From assembly GCA_938743325.2 (NCBI GenBank), contig OW568880.1, positions 124,001 to 188,000 of the forward strand: 64,000 bases of DNA, written 5' to 3'. Below, piece after piece: positions 28,487-38,252 of the stretch. Under the pieces are notes generated by a model that made no database searches, had not been told where the DNA came from, and saw nothing but the letters and a program-made list of their open reading frames with translations. Numbering within the stretch: the first letter of the stretch is position 1; each line of letters begins with the position of its first letter. The position numbers were made by a program, and so were the translations under genes. The DNA comes from Pycnococcus provasolii. Taxonomy: Eukaryota; Chlorophyta; Pseudoscourfieldiophyceae; Pseudoscourfieldiales; Pycnococcaceae.

Positions 28487-30092
28487 GTTGTCCTTTATGA
28501 TGATGACGATGATGTTGAGGGTGTGTCAACAACTCCACCAAGAAAATAAATGAACAAGGCAAGCAAGAAGAAATGCCAATGCTGAAGAAGACGCCAACAC
28601 GATGACGCCAATGCCGATGACGCCAACACGATGACGCCAATGACGATGACGCCAATGCCGATGACGACGGACGAGCAAGGCCTTGCAAGAGCTCGAAGGA
28701 AGTGAAATGGCCAAATGGCAAAATGGCGTTGCAAGTAAGTTGAGCGCAACATAAAGCTACTACACAAGAATGGGGGACGGTGGTGTGTACAGTATTGACC
28801 GGCCGGCTAATAATGTGTTGCCCCTACAGTGTGTAAGGCCCTAGGATGGTAGTAGGGTACGGCATTTCTGTGTTCTTGACCACCCCAGGTTCCAGGGGAT
28901 GGAGGGGACCGGTGAGATCTCAATCAAGTACAAGGGTTGACCGACCGGGGAGGCTCACTCAAGTGTTTTGTACCAAGGTTTTGTACCACTCCCCGCCTGA
29001 AACCCCCACACAAATTCCCCCTTCCCCCTTCCCCTTCCCCTTCCCTGAGTGTTTGCTATAGATACCGTAGCTAGGGACTTAGGGAGGGCAGCTATCATGA
29101 GCCTATGAGCCGACGCTTCGTGTCCCCCCTCCCATGAGTCTTGTCCTACATGAGGTCCTCCCATGACACATAGGTGCCAGGTCCCAATTCTCCCAATAAT
29201 GTGATTTCACAAGTCGCAGTCGCAGGAACGTCCTGATGAAGAACTCCTGTATCGGTATACCGAAGTACATAGGTAGAATCCCATCTGCAGACCATCTTAG
29301 ACTCGTAGATTTCGTGAAATGGTGTATGGAGCCACATAATACAGCGTGATGAGTAGGGGATAGTGAGGAAGACGTGCACACGCGCGTACTCTTACCATCC
29401 GGGGTACAGTAAATTTTACTGCGGCCACCCTGATGTGACATCTGAGTTTCAGGCCTAGATGGGAAAAAATTGACAGATTTCATAACCTCTCCGGCCACCT
29501 ACATGTACCACAAGGCCACGGCCAGCCAGCCAGCGTGGCAGTGCCCTTAAGAGTTACGTCTCGGAATTCAGATTAGAGGACACGCGCCTATTCTTTCCCA
29601 CCACAATCACCCTGTGTCTCGCGTGTTCCCCATCCATCCCAATCTTCATCATTCAACTCACTCGCACCATCTCATCTCATCTCATCAAAGGCACTTCTCT
29701 TCAAGTCTTCAGCCACACCGGTCTTAAGAGAGAGTAACGCACCTTAAGCGTTAGTAGTACGCTGTCTGGACTTCGAAGACTCGCTCTTTCTTTGTTGCTT
29801 TCCTTGTTGTTGTTGTATTCTTTTACTTTTACAGGTGTCTTTCTTCATATTTCTTTCTTCACGAGCCCTGGAGGGAGTCTACTCTGCTGGTGGTGGACGG
29901 TGGTGACCAGTGTGGTTTTCGTGTGTGTGTGTCAACCTGGCTTGGCACAGTACTGGGTCGTCGTCGTGCCTCATTCTCAGTTCTCACTCACAGTCAAGTC
30001 ATCATCAGCTCGTCGTAGGTAGGAGTACATACACGTCTGGCTGGCTGGCGAGTCTCTTCACATAATCTTCTGGTTCATCATCGATCGATCTC
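28487..30092. other. Long divergent intergenic space
   Basis: 1.6 kb with no convincing gene. It contains the 14/15-bp minisatellite at 28590-28665 and a (CCCCTT)n pyrimidine run at 29013-29043. ATCTC repeats occur near 29666-29682 and a polypyrimidine tract at about 29775-29830. Open frames of 60-130 codons occur on both strands, but they have biased composition and no domain-like pattern. Confidence 0.5.
28590..28665 (-). repeat. 14/15-bp minisatellite, GACGCCAA-NN-CGAT type
   Basis: Five tandem units alternate between GACGCCAACACGAT (14 bp), GACGCCAATGCCGAT and GACGCCAATGACGAT (15 bp). It lies 104 bp upstream of the start of the large coiled-coil gene. It is open on the minus strand, where it would encode a Gly-Val-Ile repeat, but I do not regard that as a gene. 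Confidence 0.8.
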
Positions 30093-31419
30093 ATGACGCA
30101 CTTCTCATCCGCGAGCGACGCCATCGCGCGACTCTTGTTGAGGTACCCGCCCGCGTCGACGAACCAAAACCAGTACAACAACAACGCTGCTGGAAACAAC
30201 AACAGCAGCCGCGCCGCAGACGCTAGGAACACGCGAGGGGTTCTCCTCAACAGGCAGCAGAACCAGCAAAACAACAACACGAACGCCGCAGAACCAGCCG
30301 GAACAGGGGCAGCGGCGAGGATGGCGACGGCAGAACGAAAGAGTGCGCGAAACGAGTACGTAAGTGGAACATCAACCCGATCGACGAGGACGACGACCAA
30401 GGCGGAAGCGGCGGTGACTGCATACCAGCGAGAAGGCTCGCATATGCGCGCAGCCTTCAACGCCGGAAAGGCGGCGGCGTCGGCGTCGCACGGCGCTGTC
30501 TCGTCGAGGAGGGAACTCGAGGATCTCCTCGAGCGCCAGCGTGCGGCTGAGTGCAAGGTACGTACGGCCAAACGAACAAACAAACATACATACATACACT
30601 TTCGCACCGAGACGACGACGGCTGAGCAACCGGCTTGACGTCTAACCAAAACACAAAAACACAAAACACAAAACAACGCAGGTGAAGCTCCTCTCGGCGG
30701 AGCTGACGCGGCAACGCCAGAGCGCCGCATCCGCCGAGCTTGAAAGCCGAACGGCGACGACCGTCGCTGCGCGCCTCGAGGAGGAAATCATCCGGATGCG
30801 AAACATGAACCAAGATCTCGCGAGCAAGGCGCGTGAGGCGAGCACGATTGCCACCAGCTGGAAGCGCCGGTACGACGAGCTGCAGCACATGCACGAGATG
30901 GTCGTTTGGCGCTTCCACGAAAGCAATCGGCAGTACGGCGCGGTGAGCATGCAGATGAAGGAGGACACCGCCACTGCACGTGCCGAGGTGATCCGCGAGC
31001 GTGCGGCTGTTCGTGCCGAACGACGCCTTCGTACTCGCGCGGAGGCTGGCCTTGCACGTGAGCGTGCGATACGCCGCGAGGCTGAGCGCAGCCTCGGTCG
31101 CTACGTGAGCGACGACGAGAACGAGAATCGGATGCAATATGCGGCTGCGCCCGCACCCGCGCCCGAGTCGTCGCCCGCTGCGCCAACACCGGAGAGTCAC
31201 GCTCTGAACAACCTATCGAGCGAAAACGTCGCGGGCTTGGCGAATCCGTCGTCTTGGTGGATGCCAGTTGCGGAGACGTCGCTTCGTCCAACGGGCAGCA
31301 ATAACCACGTGGTGGTTGCTCTGGTTGGCGACAGCACGAGCGAACGCGCGAACCCGGAGGGGCGCGTGCTTCGTGTGCGCAACCGACTTCGCAAGGTTCG
31401 CACATCCGCTTGGTGCTGA
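30093..31419 (+). CDS. Two-exon coiled-coil protein of unknown function
   Basis: Join of 30093-30557 and 30682-31419, 400 residues. The intron (30558-30681, 124 bp) begins GTACGTACGG and ends AACAACGCAG, and lies in phase 0 within LLERQRAAECK/VKLLSAELTRQR, so the coiled coil runs straight across the junction. Residues 1-80 are rich in Asn, Ala and Gln. About 130-310 is Arg/Glu/Ala-rich coiled coil (MNQDLASKAREASTIATSWK, RRYDELQHMHEMVVWRFHES). The C-terminus is Pro/Ala-rich then basic. No family is recognised. The intron itself is A/C-rich. Confidence 0.75.
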
Positions 31420-31794
31420 CGAGCTTGCTTTGGTCTAAAGTTATTCGAGGAGGAGGACGGTGGTTGGTTCGTCGTTGTTACGTTGATTGGTTGATTGGAG
31501 CCCTGGAGAGATTGGCATGAAGGTGTTATGCACAAAACTATTTTTTACAAACTTCTGAGCCATCTTTACAAATCCGCCTGCGTAGCCTTGAATGGACCAG
31601 AGACGCCATCGGGAGGTGCTTGGCTGTGCCAATTGTTGCCCCAGCACGCAACACTGCCGTCGCGCCGAAGCGCGAGCGAGTGCCTATGTACAACCCTTCA
31701 TGTCCTCATTGTTTGTCCTGTGGGTCGTGTACGGGCATCGTAGTAGGACGACGCCCATCCCAGGCTCCCAGCCTCGCGCTTCTTCTTGAGCAGG
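31420..31794. other. Intergenic, no gene seen
   Basis: About 375 bp between the coiled-coil gene and the transposase remnant. Overlapping frames of 65-112 codons on both strands have no domain-like pattern. Some of this may belong to the degraded element that follows. Confidence 0.4.
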
Positions 31795-31974
31795 TCAAGG
31801 GTCAAATGCACGCCACAGTCCACACCCATCGCAAAACTCCACAGGTCGGCGCGCATTGTCTTTCGTTATTCCATGGCGCGTGATCATGATCGGACGTTGC
31901 ACAAGCTCCCAGTAACGGAGAAATTGAGCCAAGTCCATTGACCCCTTCTTATTGCTTGCGAGTTGGCAAGGCAA

Positions 31975-32007
<33 letters not shown>

Positions 32008-32493
32008 ATCTACTGCACCTGCGGGATCGGTGGCTGCAGCTCCTCCGGCAGTGCAAATCGTCGAGCGCGGATACTCCTCAGGTGCAATTGCGGGTATGCT
32101 CCCGTTGAAGATGATGTACTGTGGAAGGTTGTCGCCAGTGGCGAGCGAACCCACGCACACCGTCGCTTCACATGTGTCTAGCGAAGCTACACAATCGCCG
32201 TTGTCGTCCTTCGCACCAAGCAAGGTGCGCTCCTGCTTGGTCTTTCCTACGTCCTTCATGTTTAGTCCCACGCGCGTCTCGTCATAGCAGTGCATCAAGA
32301 AAAAAAAACCAACAGTGCAATCAAAGAACTCGGTTTCAAGCGCGCTTGTCCCATCCGGAACCAAATAGGCGCCTATGGGACCGTTGGTGTTGTTCGATGT
32401 GGTCGATGCCGGAACCACATCACACCCGTGCCAATGCACTTCTTCCCCAAAGATCATGGCATTCAAGAACGCGGTCGCCGTGCCCGTTAGCAC
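31795..32493 (-). mobile_element. Remnant of a DDE-type DNA transposase
   Basis: An open frame of about 230 codons on the minus strand, with no good ATG at its upstream end (it opens with GTG at 32493). The stretch FFFLMHCYDETRVGLNMKDV, followed by ATVCVGSLATGDNLPQYIIF and NGSIPA, follows the order of the DDE_1/pogo-type transposase core: a DET-type first acidic residue, a conserved strand, then a PxxIF motif. A poly-Ala tract from a GCC repeat interrupts the downstream part, and later catalytic acidic residues are not evident. The end (FCDGCGLWRAFDP) contains a CxxC. I read it as the partial, inactive middle of a DNA transposon. No terminal inverted repeats were found. Confidence 0.5.
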
Positions 32494-32516
32494 AGCTTTC
32501 CCCGAGCAGCGGCGAG

Positions 32517-32756
32517 ATGGAAAGGCCCAAGATCGCCACTTACCCGCAGTTGATGTGGCGCAGCGTCGACACCCTCCAGGAGAAGCGAGCGTGGCTGCAC
32601 GGAATGGGCATCACGGACGCCAAGATCGCCACGCACCCGGCGCTGCTGTCGTGCACCGTCGACACCCTCCAGGAGAAGCGAGCGTGGCTGAACGCACTTG
32701 GGATCACGAACGCCAAGATCGCCACGCAACCGCAGCTGATGTGGTACAACGAGCTC
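32517..32756 (+). pseudogene. mTERF-repeat gene fragment
   Basis: This frame encodes about 80 residues with two and a half mTERF-type repeats of 31 residues: KIATYPQLMWRSVDTLQEKR, then KIATHPALLSCTVDTLQEKR, then KIATQPQLMW. mTERF proteins are helical solenoids that bind organelle nucleic acids, and plants and algae have many. After 32756 the pattern stops and the frame continues into unrelated low-quality sequence. Upstream of ATG 32517 the same frame overlaps the antisense transposase remnant. A normal mTERF protein has 6-10 repeats and a targeting peptide, so this is a fragment. Confidence 0.7.
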
Positions 32757-33126
32757 GGCGACGGTGTCCGTGAAGGCCGCCACCCAGGCCGCGCCGAGTT
32801 GCGCGACGCGACCGGTAATACTGTGTTGGTTATTATTAAAATACAGGGGGGACACAAAAGAGCGCGACTGCGTGACCGCCGAACCGGGATCCCAAACCTG
32901 GTATTTTCGAAGTAGGTTTTTACCCCCCCCCCCCCCCTCCCCTCCCCTTCCCGCCACACCTGCATTCTCAGAAGTCCGTCGTCATTTTCCACCCCCCACG
33001 CACGCACGCACGCATTTATCTTATTTGTGCTCTTTAGGTGCTCGTGTGTGTGCTCGTGCTCGTGGTGTATCTTCTTTGGTATTCTTATAGCTATTAGCAG
33101 TTAGTACTTCGTACTTAGTAGTTACC
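32757..33126. other. Upstream region of RPT1 with a C-run
   Basis: About 370 bp. CCGGGATCCCAAACC at 32883-32897 is followed by a run of about 15 C at 32923-32938 and a CCCCTCCCC tract. ACGC repeats occur at 33000-33012 and pyrimidine-rich sequence runs up to the RPT1 start. No gene is seen. Confidence 0.5.
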
Positions 33127-34443
33127 ATGGCGAAGGGTGACTGCCAGACGTCGAATCAAACCCCAGCTGGGGATGACGACCCTCTTAAAGATGACGACAA
33201 ACCTATCAAAGTGCTTGACGAAGATGATATCGCACTCCTGAAAACGTATGGCATGGGATCGTATGCGACGAAAATTAAAACGCTCGAAACGGATATCACC
33301 GCGCTGTCCAACAAAGTCAACGAGCTGTGCGGTATCAAAGAATCAGATACAGGACTATCCCTACCCTCGCAGTGGGACCTCGTCTCGGACAAACAAGCCA
33401 TGCAGGAGGAACAGCCGCTGCAAGTCGCGCAGTGCACCAAGATTGTTGACGCAGGAACGGACGACGCCAAGTACATCATCAACGTCAAGCAGATCGCGAA
33501 GTTCGTCGTCGGGCTTGGAGACAAGGTGGCGAACACAGACATCGAGGAGGGCATGCGCGTGGGCGTCGACCGAAACAAATACCAGATTCAAATCCCGCTG
33601 CCGGCGAAAATCGACCCCACGGTCACGATGATGACTGTCGAGGAGAAGCCGGACGTCACGTACGGAGACATTGGAGGCTCGAAGGATCAAATCGAAAAGA
33701 TGAGAGAGGTGGTCGAGCTTCCCATGCTTCACCCGGAGAAGTTTGTGCAGCTCGGCATTGACCCGCCGAAGGGCGTCCTGTGCTACGGACCGCCAGGAAC
33801 GGGTAAGACGCTGCTCGCACGAGCGGTGGCGAACCGCACGGACGCGTGCTTCATCCGCGTCATCGGAAGCGAGCTCGTGCAGAAGTACGTCGGCGAGGGT
33901 GCTCGCATGGTTCGCGAGCTATTCCAGATGGCGCGAAGCAAGAAGGCGTGCGTCATCTTCTTCGACGAGGTGGACGCCATCGGCGGCGCGCGCTTCGACG
34001 ACGGCGCGGGTGGGGACAACGAGGTGCAGCGTACAATGCTTGAGATTGTGAACCAGCTCGACGGCTTCGACTCGCGAGGAAACATCAAGGTGCTCATGGC
34101 AACGAACCGGCCAGATACGCTTGACCCGGCTCTGCTTCGTCCTGGCCGTCTCGACCGCAAGGTGGAATTCTCTCTCCCTGACCTGGAGTCGCGAACGCAG
34201 ATCTTCAAGATTCACACGCGCGCCATGAACGTGGAGGCGGACATCCGCTTCGAGCTTCTCGCACGCCTTTGCCCCTCGAGCACAGGCGCGGACATTCGAT
34301 CCGTGGCCACGGAGGCTGGCATGTTTGCGATTCGCGCACGCCGCAAGACGGCGACCGAGAAGGACTTCCTGGACGCCGTGGCAAAGGTGATCAAAGGTTA
34401 CAGCAAGTTTTCGGCCACGCCTATGTACGCGCACTTCAACTGA
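33127..34443 (+). CDS. RPT1: 26S proteasome regulatory AAA-ATPase subunit RPT1 (PSMC2)
   Basis: Protein of 438 residues, full length for the family. RPT1 is one of six ATPases of the 19S base that unfold ubiquitinated substrates and open the 20S gate in cytosol and nucleus. Visible features are an N-terminal coiled coil, the OB-type region with [19 protein letters not shown], and [20 protein letters not shown]. The Walker A motif is GPPGTGKT and Walker B is [11 protein letters not shown]. Sensor and arginine-finger blocks are [20 protein letters not shown]. The Rpt1-typical C-terminal region is [25 protein letters not shown] motif follows the stop at 34447. The gene is single-exon and convergent with the ABC1 kinase gene, 62 bp apart. 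Confidence 0.98.
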   Translation: MAKGDCQTSNQTPAGDDDPLKDDDKPIKVLDEDDIALLKTYGMGSYATKIKTLETDITALSNKVNELCGIKESDTGLSLPSQWDLVSDKQAMQEEQPLQVAQCTKIVDAGTDDAKYIINVKQIAKFVVGLGDKVANTDIEEGMRVGVDRNKYQIQIPLPAKIDPTVTMMTVEEKPDVTYGDIGGSKDQIEKMREVVELPMLHPEKFVQLGIDPPKGVLCYGPPGTGKTLLARAVANRTDACFIRVIGSELVQKYVGEGARMVRELFQMARSKKACVIFFDEVDAIGGARFDDGAGGDNEVQRTMLEIVNQLDGFDSRGNIKVLMATNRPDTLDPALLRPGRLDRKVEFSLPDLESRTQIFKIHTRAMNVEADIRFELLARLCPSSTGADIRSVATEAGMFAIRARRKTATEKDFLDAVAKVIKGYSKFSATPMYAHFN

Positions 34444-34505
34444 CCTTGTAACTACGATGCAAAACAAAAATTCTTCAAAAGCTTTTAGAAACACATTGTT
34501 TTTCA

Positions 34506-36284
34506 TTACACGGCGCCCTTGGCAACACGTATGTCCGCGGTGAGATGCTCTTGCATGAGAGCCTCGTCCCAAACTTCGTACGGAAGTCCCTCGTCGCGCA
34601 GGACGCGGTCCGCCATGGGACCCCACCAGCGACTGCAGACGATGGGATAGCCCATCGACAGGCCCACCGCACGCAGGCGCACGGACAGAAGGCTGGCCAT
34701 GACTAAGTTGTCAGCCGCCTCCTCGAGCGGGTCTGTTTTGTGCAGGTCGTCCATGAATTGCTGGATATTCTTTCCGCCGAGAAGGTCGCGGCCGTACGTG
34801 TCGAATCCGAACCGGCACAGCTTGTAAGCGACTCCCTCGTCCATATGCCTCGACTTGTAGCCACCAACCTTACACAGCTGAAGGACGCGACTTTGGTCGC
34901 CACGCCACAGCGCCGCGTACAGCAGGCAAGCTGACAGGCGCTCGGCGCGCGTGAGCCGTTTCGTCGCCCCGTAGTCGATCAGCCCAACACGTCCGTCGGG
35001 CATTAGCAGGAAGTTACCCGCATGTGGGTCGCTCTGAAACGTGCCGTCAACAAGCAGCTGGTGCCCGTGAACGCGCATGAGCGTGTCGACGATACGCGGC
35101 ACGTTCGGCGGCGGCCGTGCGCTCACCCATCCCGCCTGCCTCAGTCCTAGTGGCTTTGCGACCGTCCAGTCGTACGTCAGCGCCGCGACATTGCGTACCG
35201 CGACGCCGGCGCGGAGAGCGGACGTGTACAGCGCGATTGTCGTGGCGCTAGCACCTCGGTACGACGATGGAACGCCGTCCTCGTCGAAGCGGCGGCGCAT
35301 CTCCGCCTCGTAATCCGGCAGCGACAACCCGAGACGACGAGCCTCCTCCTCGGCGCATACGCGCATACCGTCGACGAGCTTAGGTCCAGGAAGCAGCTCC
35401 ATCACGAGCATGCGGCGCGTGCAAAGCTTTTCGAGCGGCTTCGGCACGTCAACGTCGCGTGGAAGGTAGCGCGTGGCGCGCAGGTTCGCCGAAACTTGGT
35501 TGAGATTCGCCGCTTCCTGGCGGTAGTCAAACTCCTCCTTGAGCTGACGTGTGAGTTCGTCGAATATGATCACCTGCTCCGGTGCGAAGATCCTGCAGAA
35601 CGACCTGATTGTTTTCATGTCCTGCGCGAACAGGTTCTGCGCGTCTGGGTACTGCACTTTCACGCACACCTGCTTTCGGTTCGCCCTGAGCGTTGCTCGG
35701 TGCACCTGTCCGATGGATGCGCTTCCGAGAGGTTTCTCGTCGAACGCCTCGAACGTTTCTGTCCAAGGTTTGTTTGTTTCTTCCTCGATCGTGCGCAGAA
35801 CGTCGTCGACGGGTCTTGGCGGCACGGCATCCTCGAGGTCGCGCAGGCGTTCGCTCCAGTGTTCGCTGACATTCGCCGTGAGTCCCGCGGCCATTTGTCC
35901 GTACTTGGTGTACATGCCTCTCAGATCTTTGAGCATGTCGACGATGTGGTCGGCGTGCGCGACGTCTAGTGCGTGCCATTCTGCGTTTGCCGTTTCCTCG
36001 TCAGGTCTGGGAAAGAGTTTCTGCGCTTGTTCTAGGTACCTGTACCGTATGACGACCGGCGCGGCGACCGCGTACAGGCGCGCCGTGCGCGTCACGCCCG
36101 TGAGAAACGCCGATGAAGAAGATGTTGCAGTTGGCGATGAAGAAGAAGAAGAAGAAGATGCCGCCTCCGCCGATACATGCGATCCCGAAGGTGACGTCGA
36201 CGAGTACGCATACCCTAAGGCAAAGGTCAACGTGATAGGCCCAATGTGGCCCAACGTCGCCAATGACGAACGTGAGCGCCACAT
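34506..36284 (-). CDS. ABC1/ADCK (UbiB-family) atypical kinase-like protein
   Basis: Protein of 592 residues from ATG 36284. ABC1 kinases act in mitochondria or plastids, usually in quinone or isoprenoid lipid metabolism. The N-terminus has a hydrophobic stretch (GHIGPITLTFALGYAYSST) and a Ser-rich linker, compatible with an organelle signal and anchor. Family motifs: the KxGQ element KYGQMAAGL (127-130); the Ala-rich loop as GSASIGQVHRA (about 187-197); VCVKVQYP with the ATP-contacting Lys; EEFDYRQEAANL; then DPHAGNFLL and LIDYGATKRL (about 419 and 437). The usual HPGN is HAGN here and LDFG is IDYG, both of which keep the metal-binding Asp and Asn. The grouping is closest to ADCK1/5-type by eye. 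Confidence 0.9.
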   Translation of the reverse strand: MWRSRSSLATLGHIGPITLTFALGYAYSSTSPSGSHVSAEAASSSSSSSSPTATSSSSAFLTGVTRTARLYAVAAPVVIRYRYLEQAQKLFPRPDEETANAEWHALDVAHADHIVDMLKDLRGMYTKYGQMAAGLTANVSEHWSERLRDLEDAVPPRPVDDVLRTIEEETNKPWTETFEAFDEKPLGSASIGQVHRATLRANRKQVCVKVQYPDAQNLFAQDMKTIRSFCRIFAPEQVIIFDELTRQLKEEFDYRQEAANLNQVSANLRATRYLPRDVDVPKPLEKLCTRRMLVMELLPGPKLVDGMRVCAEEEARRLGLSLPDYEAEMRRRFDEDGVPSSYRGASATTIALYTSALRAGVAVRNVAALTYDWTVAKPLGLRQAGWVSARPPPNVPRIVDTLMRVHGHQLLVDGTFQSDPHAGNFLLMPDGRVGLIDYGATKRLTRAERLSACLLYAALWRGDQSRVLQLCKVGGYKSRHMDEGVAYKLCRFGFDTYGRDLLGGKNIQQFMDDLHKTDPLEEAADNLVMASLLSVRLRAVGLSMGYPIVCSRWWGPMADRVLRDEGLPYEVWDEALMQEHLTADIRVAKGAV

Positions 36285-36784
36285 CTGTGAGGGTGGGTCG
36301 CGACTTTCACAAGTTGTGTTTTTGATTCGCGGATGGCGGATTATTCGGAACAGAATCGGACCAAACGGACGGGAAAACGAAAAGGGGGGGGAGGGAAAAA
36401 AATCTCAGTAAGAATACCCGGGTCTAATTTACCAGGTCGGTCTGATTTGGTCGGTGTGGATGTTATCCCCCCTTAATCGTAGTGGCGAGATTTGTCGGCA
36501 TACAGCCTGAATCCCCCATCAAAATGGTGAGATTAGTCGGCATGCCACCTGAATCCCCCCCTCAAAGTGGCGAGATTAGTCGGGGAAAACTGTCGGGGAA
36601 TCCTACATAAGGTCCGTGATTGATTATTCGGGGTTCCCTTTTGCCTGGCAGCCTGGAGGAAGATTGGAAGCCGAGGGACGATTCTCAGCCCCTAGCTAGC
36701 TGGGCACCGCACCGTATCTCTCTCTCTTAGTTATCTTTCCCACATACATCAGTTCTGTTTCCCTTGCCAACATCATTGGGATCG
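36285..36784. other. Divergent promoter space with a short tandem repeat
   Basis: About 500 bp between the ABC1 kinase and transaldolase genes. It contains a G-run (36386-36394) and a degenerate 43-bp tandem repeat at about 36480-36582, about two and a half copies, built on GTGGCGAGATTAGTCGGCAT and CCTGAATCCCCC. ATTATTCGGGGTTCCC at 36633-36648 resembles the TTATTCGGGGTTAC motif of 53397-53437. No gene is seen. Confidence 0.6.
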
Positions 36785-38114
36785 ATGCTCAACGTCATGA
36801 TGCAGTCCCGGTGGTGTTTCTTTCATACTCCTAGAAGTGGTACTTCCACCTCCTTACCTTTAACGCCTCTTTCCCAGGTGGGAAGAGCTTCTTCTAGACC
36901 ATCATCACCCGTGGGATCCCTCTTTCTCTATAAAAAGAAGCGATCAGCAGCAGCAGCAATCTTGCGAGTAGCGGCGTCGTCGACTAAGACACAACAACAG
37001 GCAGTTTCGCCCATCGATGTCGCGCCAGGATCCCTGCTCGAACAACTTGCCAACATGACCGTGCTCTCCATCGACTCGGGGGACCTAAACGTCGTGCGCG
37101 CTTACGCACAAACAGGATTCATCACCGACGCGACGACCAACCCGCTGTTCGTCTCGCAAGCGGGACTGCGAGGAGAGGGCGAGTACCTGGAATTTGTCAA
37201 CGAAGCTGTCAGCTACGCCAAGGCAAACGCGGGTTCGATGAGCGACGATGAAGTCGTCAACCTCGCCATCGACAAGCTCTCGGTGAACCTCGGCCTCGCT
37301 CTCATGGACATCATCGACGGAAACGTGTCCACAGAGGTGGACATCAGGCTGAGTTTCGATGCGGACGCAAGCGTGGAGCGCGCGAGACGCCTCATCAAAC
37401 TGTACGAGGAGGCGGGTTGCGCGAACGCCAAGGGTCGCGTGCTCGTCAAGCTCGCGGGCACGTGGGAGGGCATCCAAGCCGCTCGCGTCTTGGAAGCGGA
37501 AGGAATTCGCACGAACATAACTCTCGTGTTCAGCGAGGCGCAGGCGAAGGCTGCGGGAGATGCCAAGGCGCATCTCATCTCTCCATTCCCAGGACGTGTG
37601 CTTGAGTGGAGCAAGGTTGAATATAACGTGGACGCGTACACGCAGGACGAGGATCCGGGAGTCGTGATGGTGCGCAACGCGCAGACGTTCTACAACGCGC
37701 ACGCGATGAACACGATCAACATGCCAGCGAGCTGGCGCTCAAGCACGGGCACGGAGCCCCTCGACCAGGTAAGTCTACCACCTCTCTACCAAACCCCGCA
37801 GCACATCATGCAGCTCACAAACCTATCACACGACAACGAAACTTCAGATTCTCGCTCTTGCAGGCGTGGACCGTATGACGATTCCGCCTCCTCTTCTCGA
37901 GTCGCTCGCATCAACGACCGCTGACTTGCCTCGTCGCGTGGAGACATCACGTTCCAGCACGCCTGCTGGATCACGCACGTCAATGTCTGAGCGTGAGTTC
38001 CGGTACGCGATGTGCGTAGATGGCGCGGCGAACGACAAGTTGGCGGCGGGCATACGTAGTTTTATCGGCGACACGGAGAAGCTCACTGGCGTCATCGAAG
38101 CGCAAGTTGGCTAA
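36785..38114 (+). CDS. Transaldolase, probably plastid-targeted
   Basis: Join of 36785-37768 and 37848-38114, 416 residues. The intron (37769-37847, 79 bp) starts GTAAGTCTAC and ends in TTCAG; splicing joins EPLDQ to ILALAGVDRMTIPPPLLESL, restoring the C-terminal motif of the family. Transaldolase moves a three-carbon dihydroxyacetone unit between sugar phosphates through a Schiff-base lysine. Visible motifs are ITDATTNPLFV, the Schiff-base Lys in RVLVKLAGTWEGIQAARVLE, IRTNITLVFSEAQA, HLISPFPGRVLEW and DEDPGVVMV. The first ~75 residues are Ser/Arg/Lys-rich and end near RVAASSTKTQQQ, a likely transit peptide. The frame opens at TTG 36764, but 36785 is the first ATG. Confidence 0.93.
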
Positions 38115-38252
38115 GCAGTGCCTAACACTACGATAATGAGGTAACCCTAACCCTAATCGGAATCTTCGCCACCCACCCCTTCTTCATTCTCCCCCGGAAC
38201 CGTTTTTTTTTTCCGGTTTTTCCGGTCGGGCCCCCCCATTATTTCCAGCATC

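Noticed and set aside
28495-28767. Hydrophobic Val/Ile-repeat ORFs on the minus strand
   Set aside because: They are produced by the 14/15-bp minisatellite at 28590-28665.
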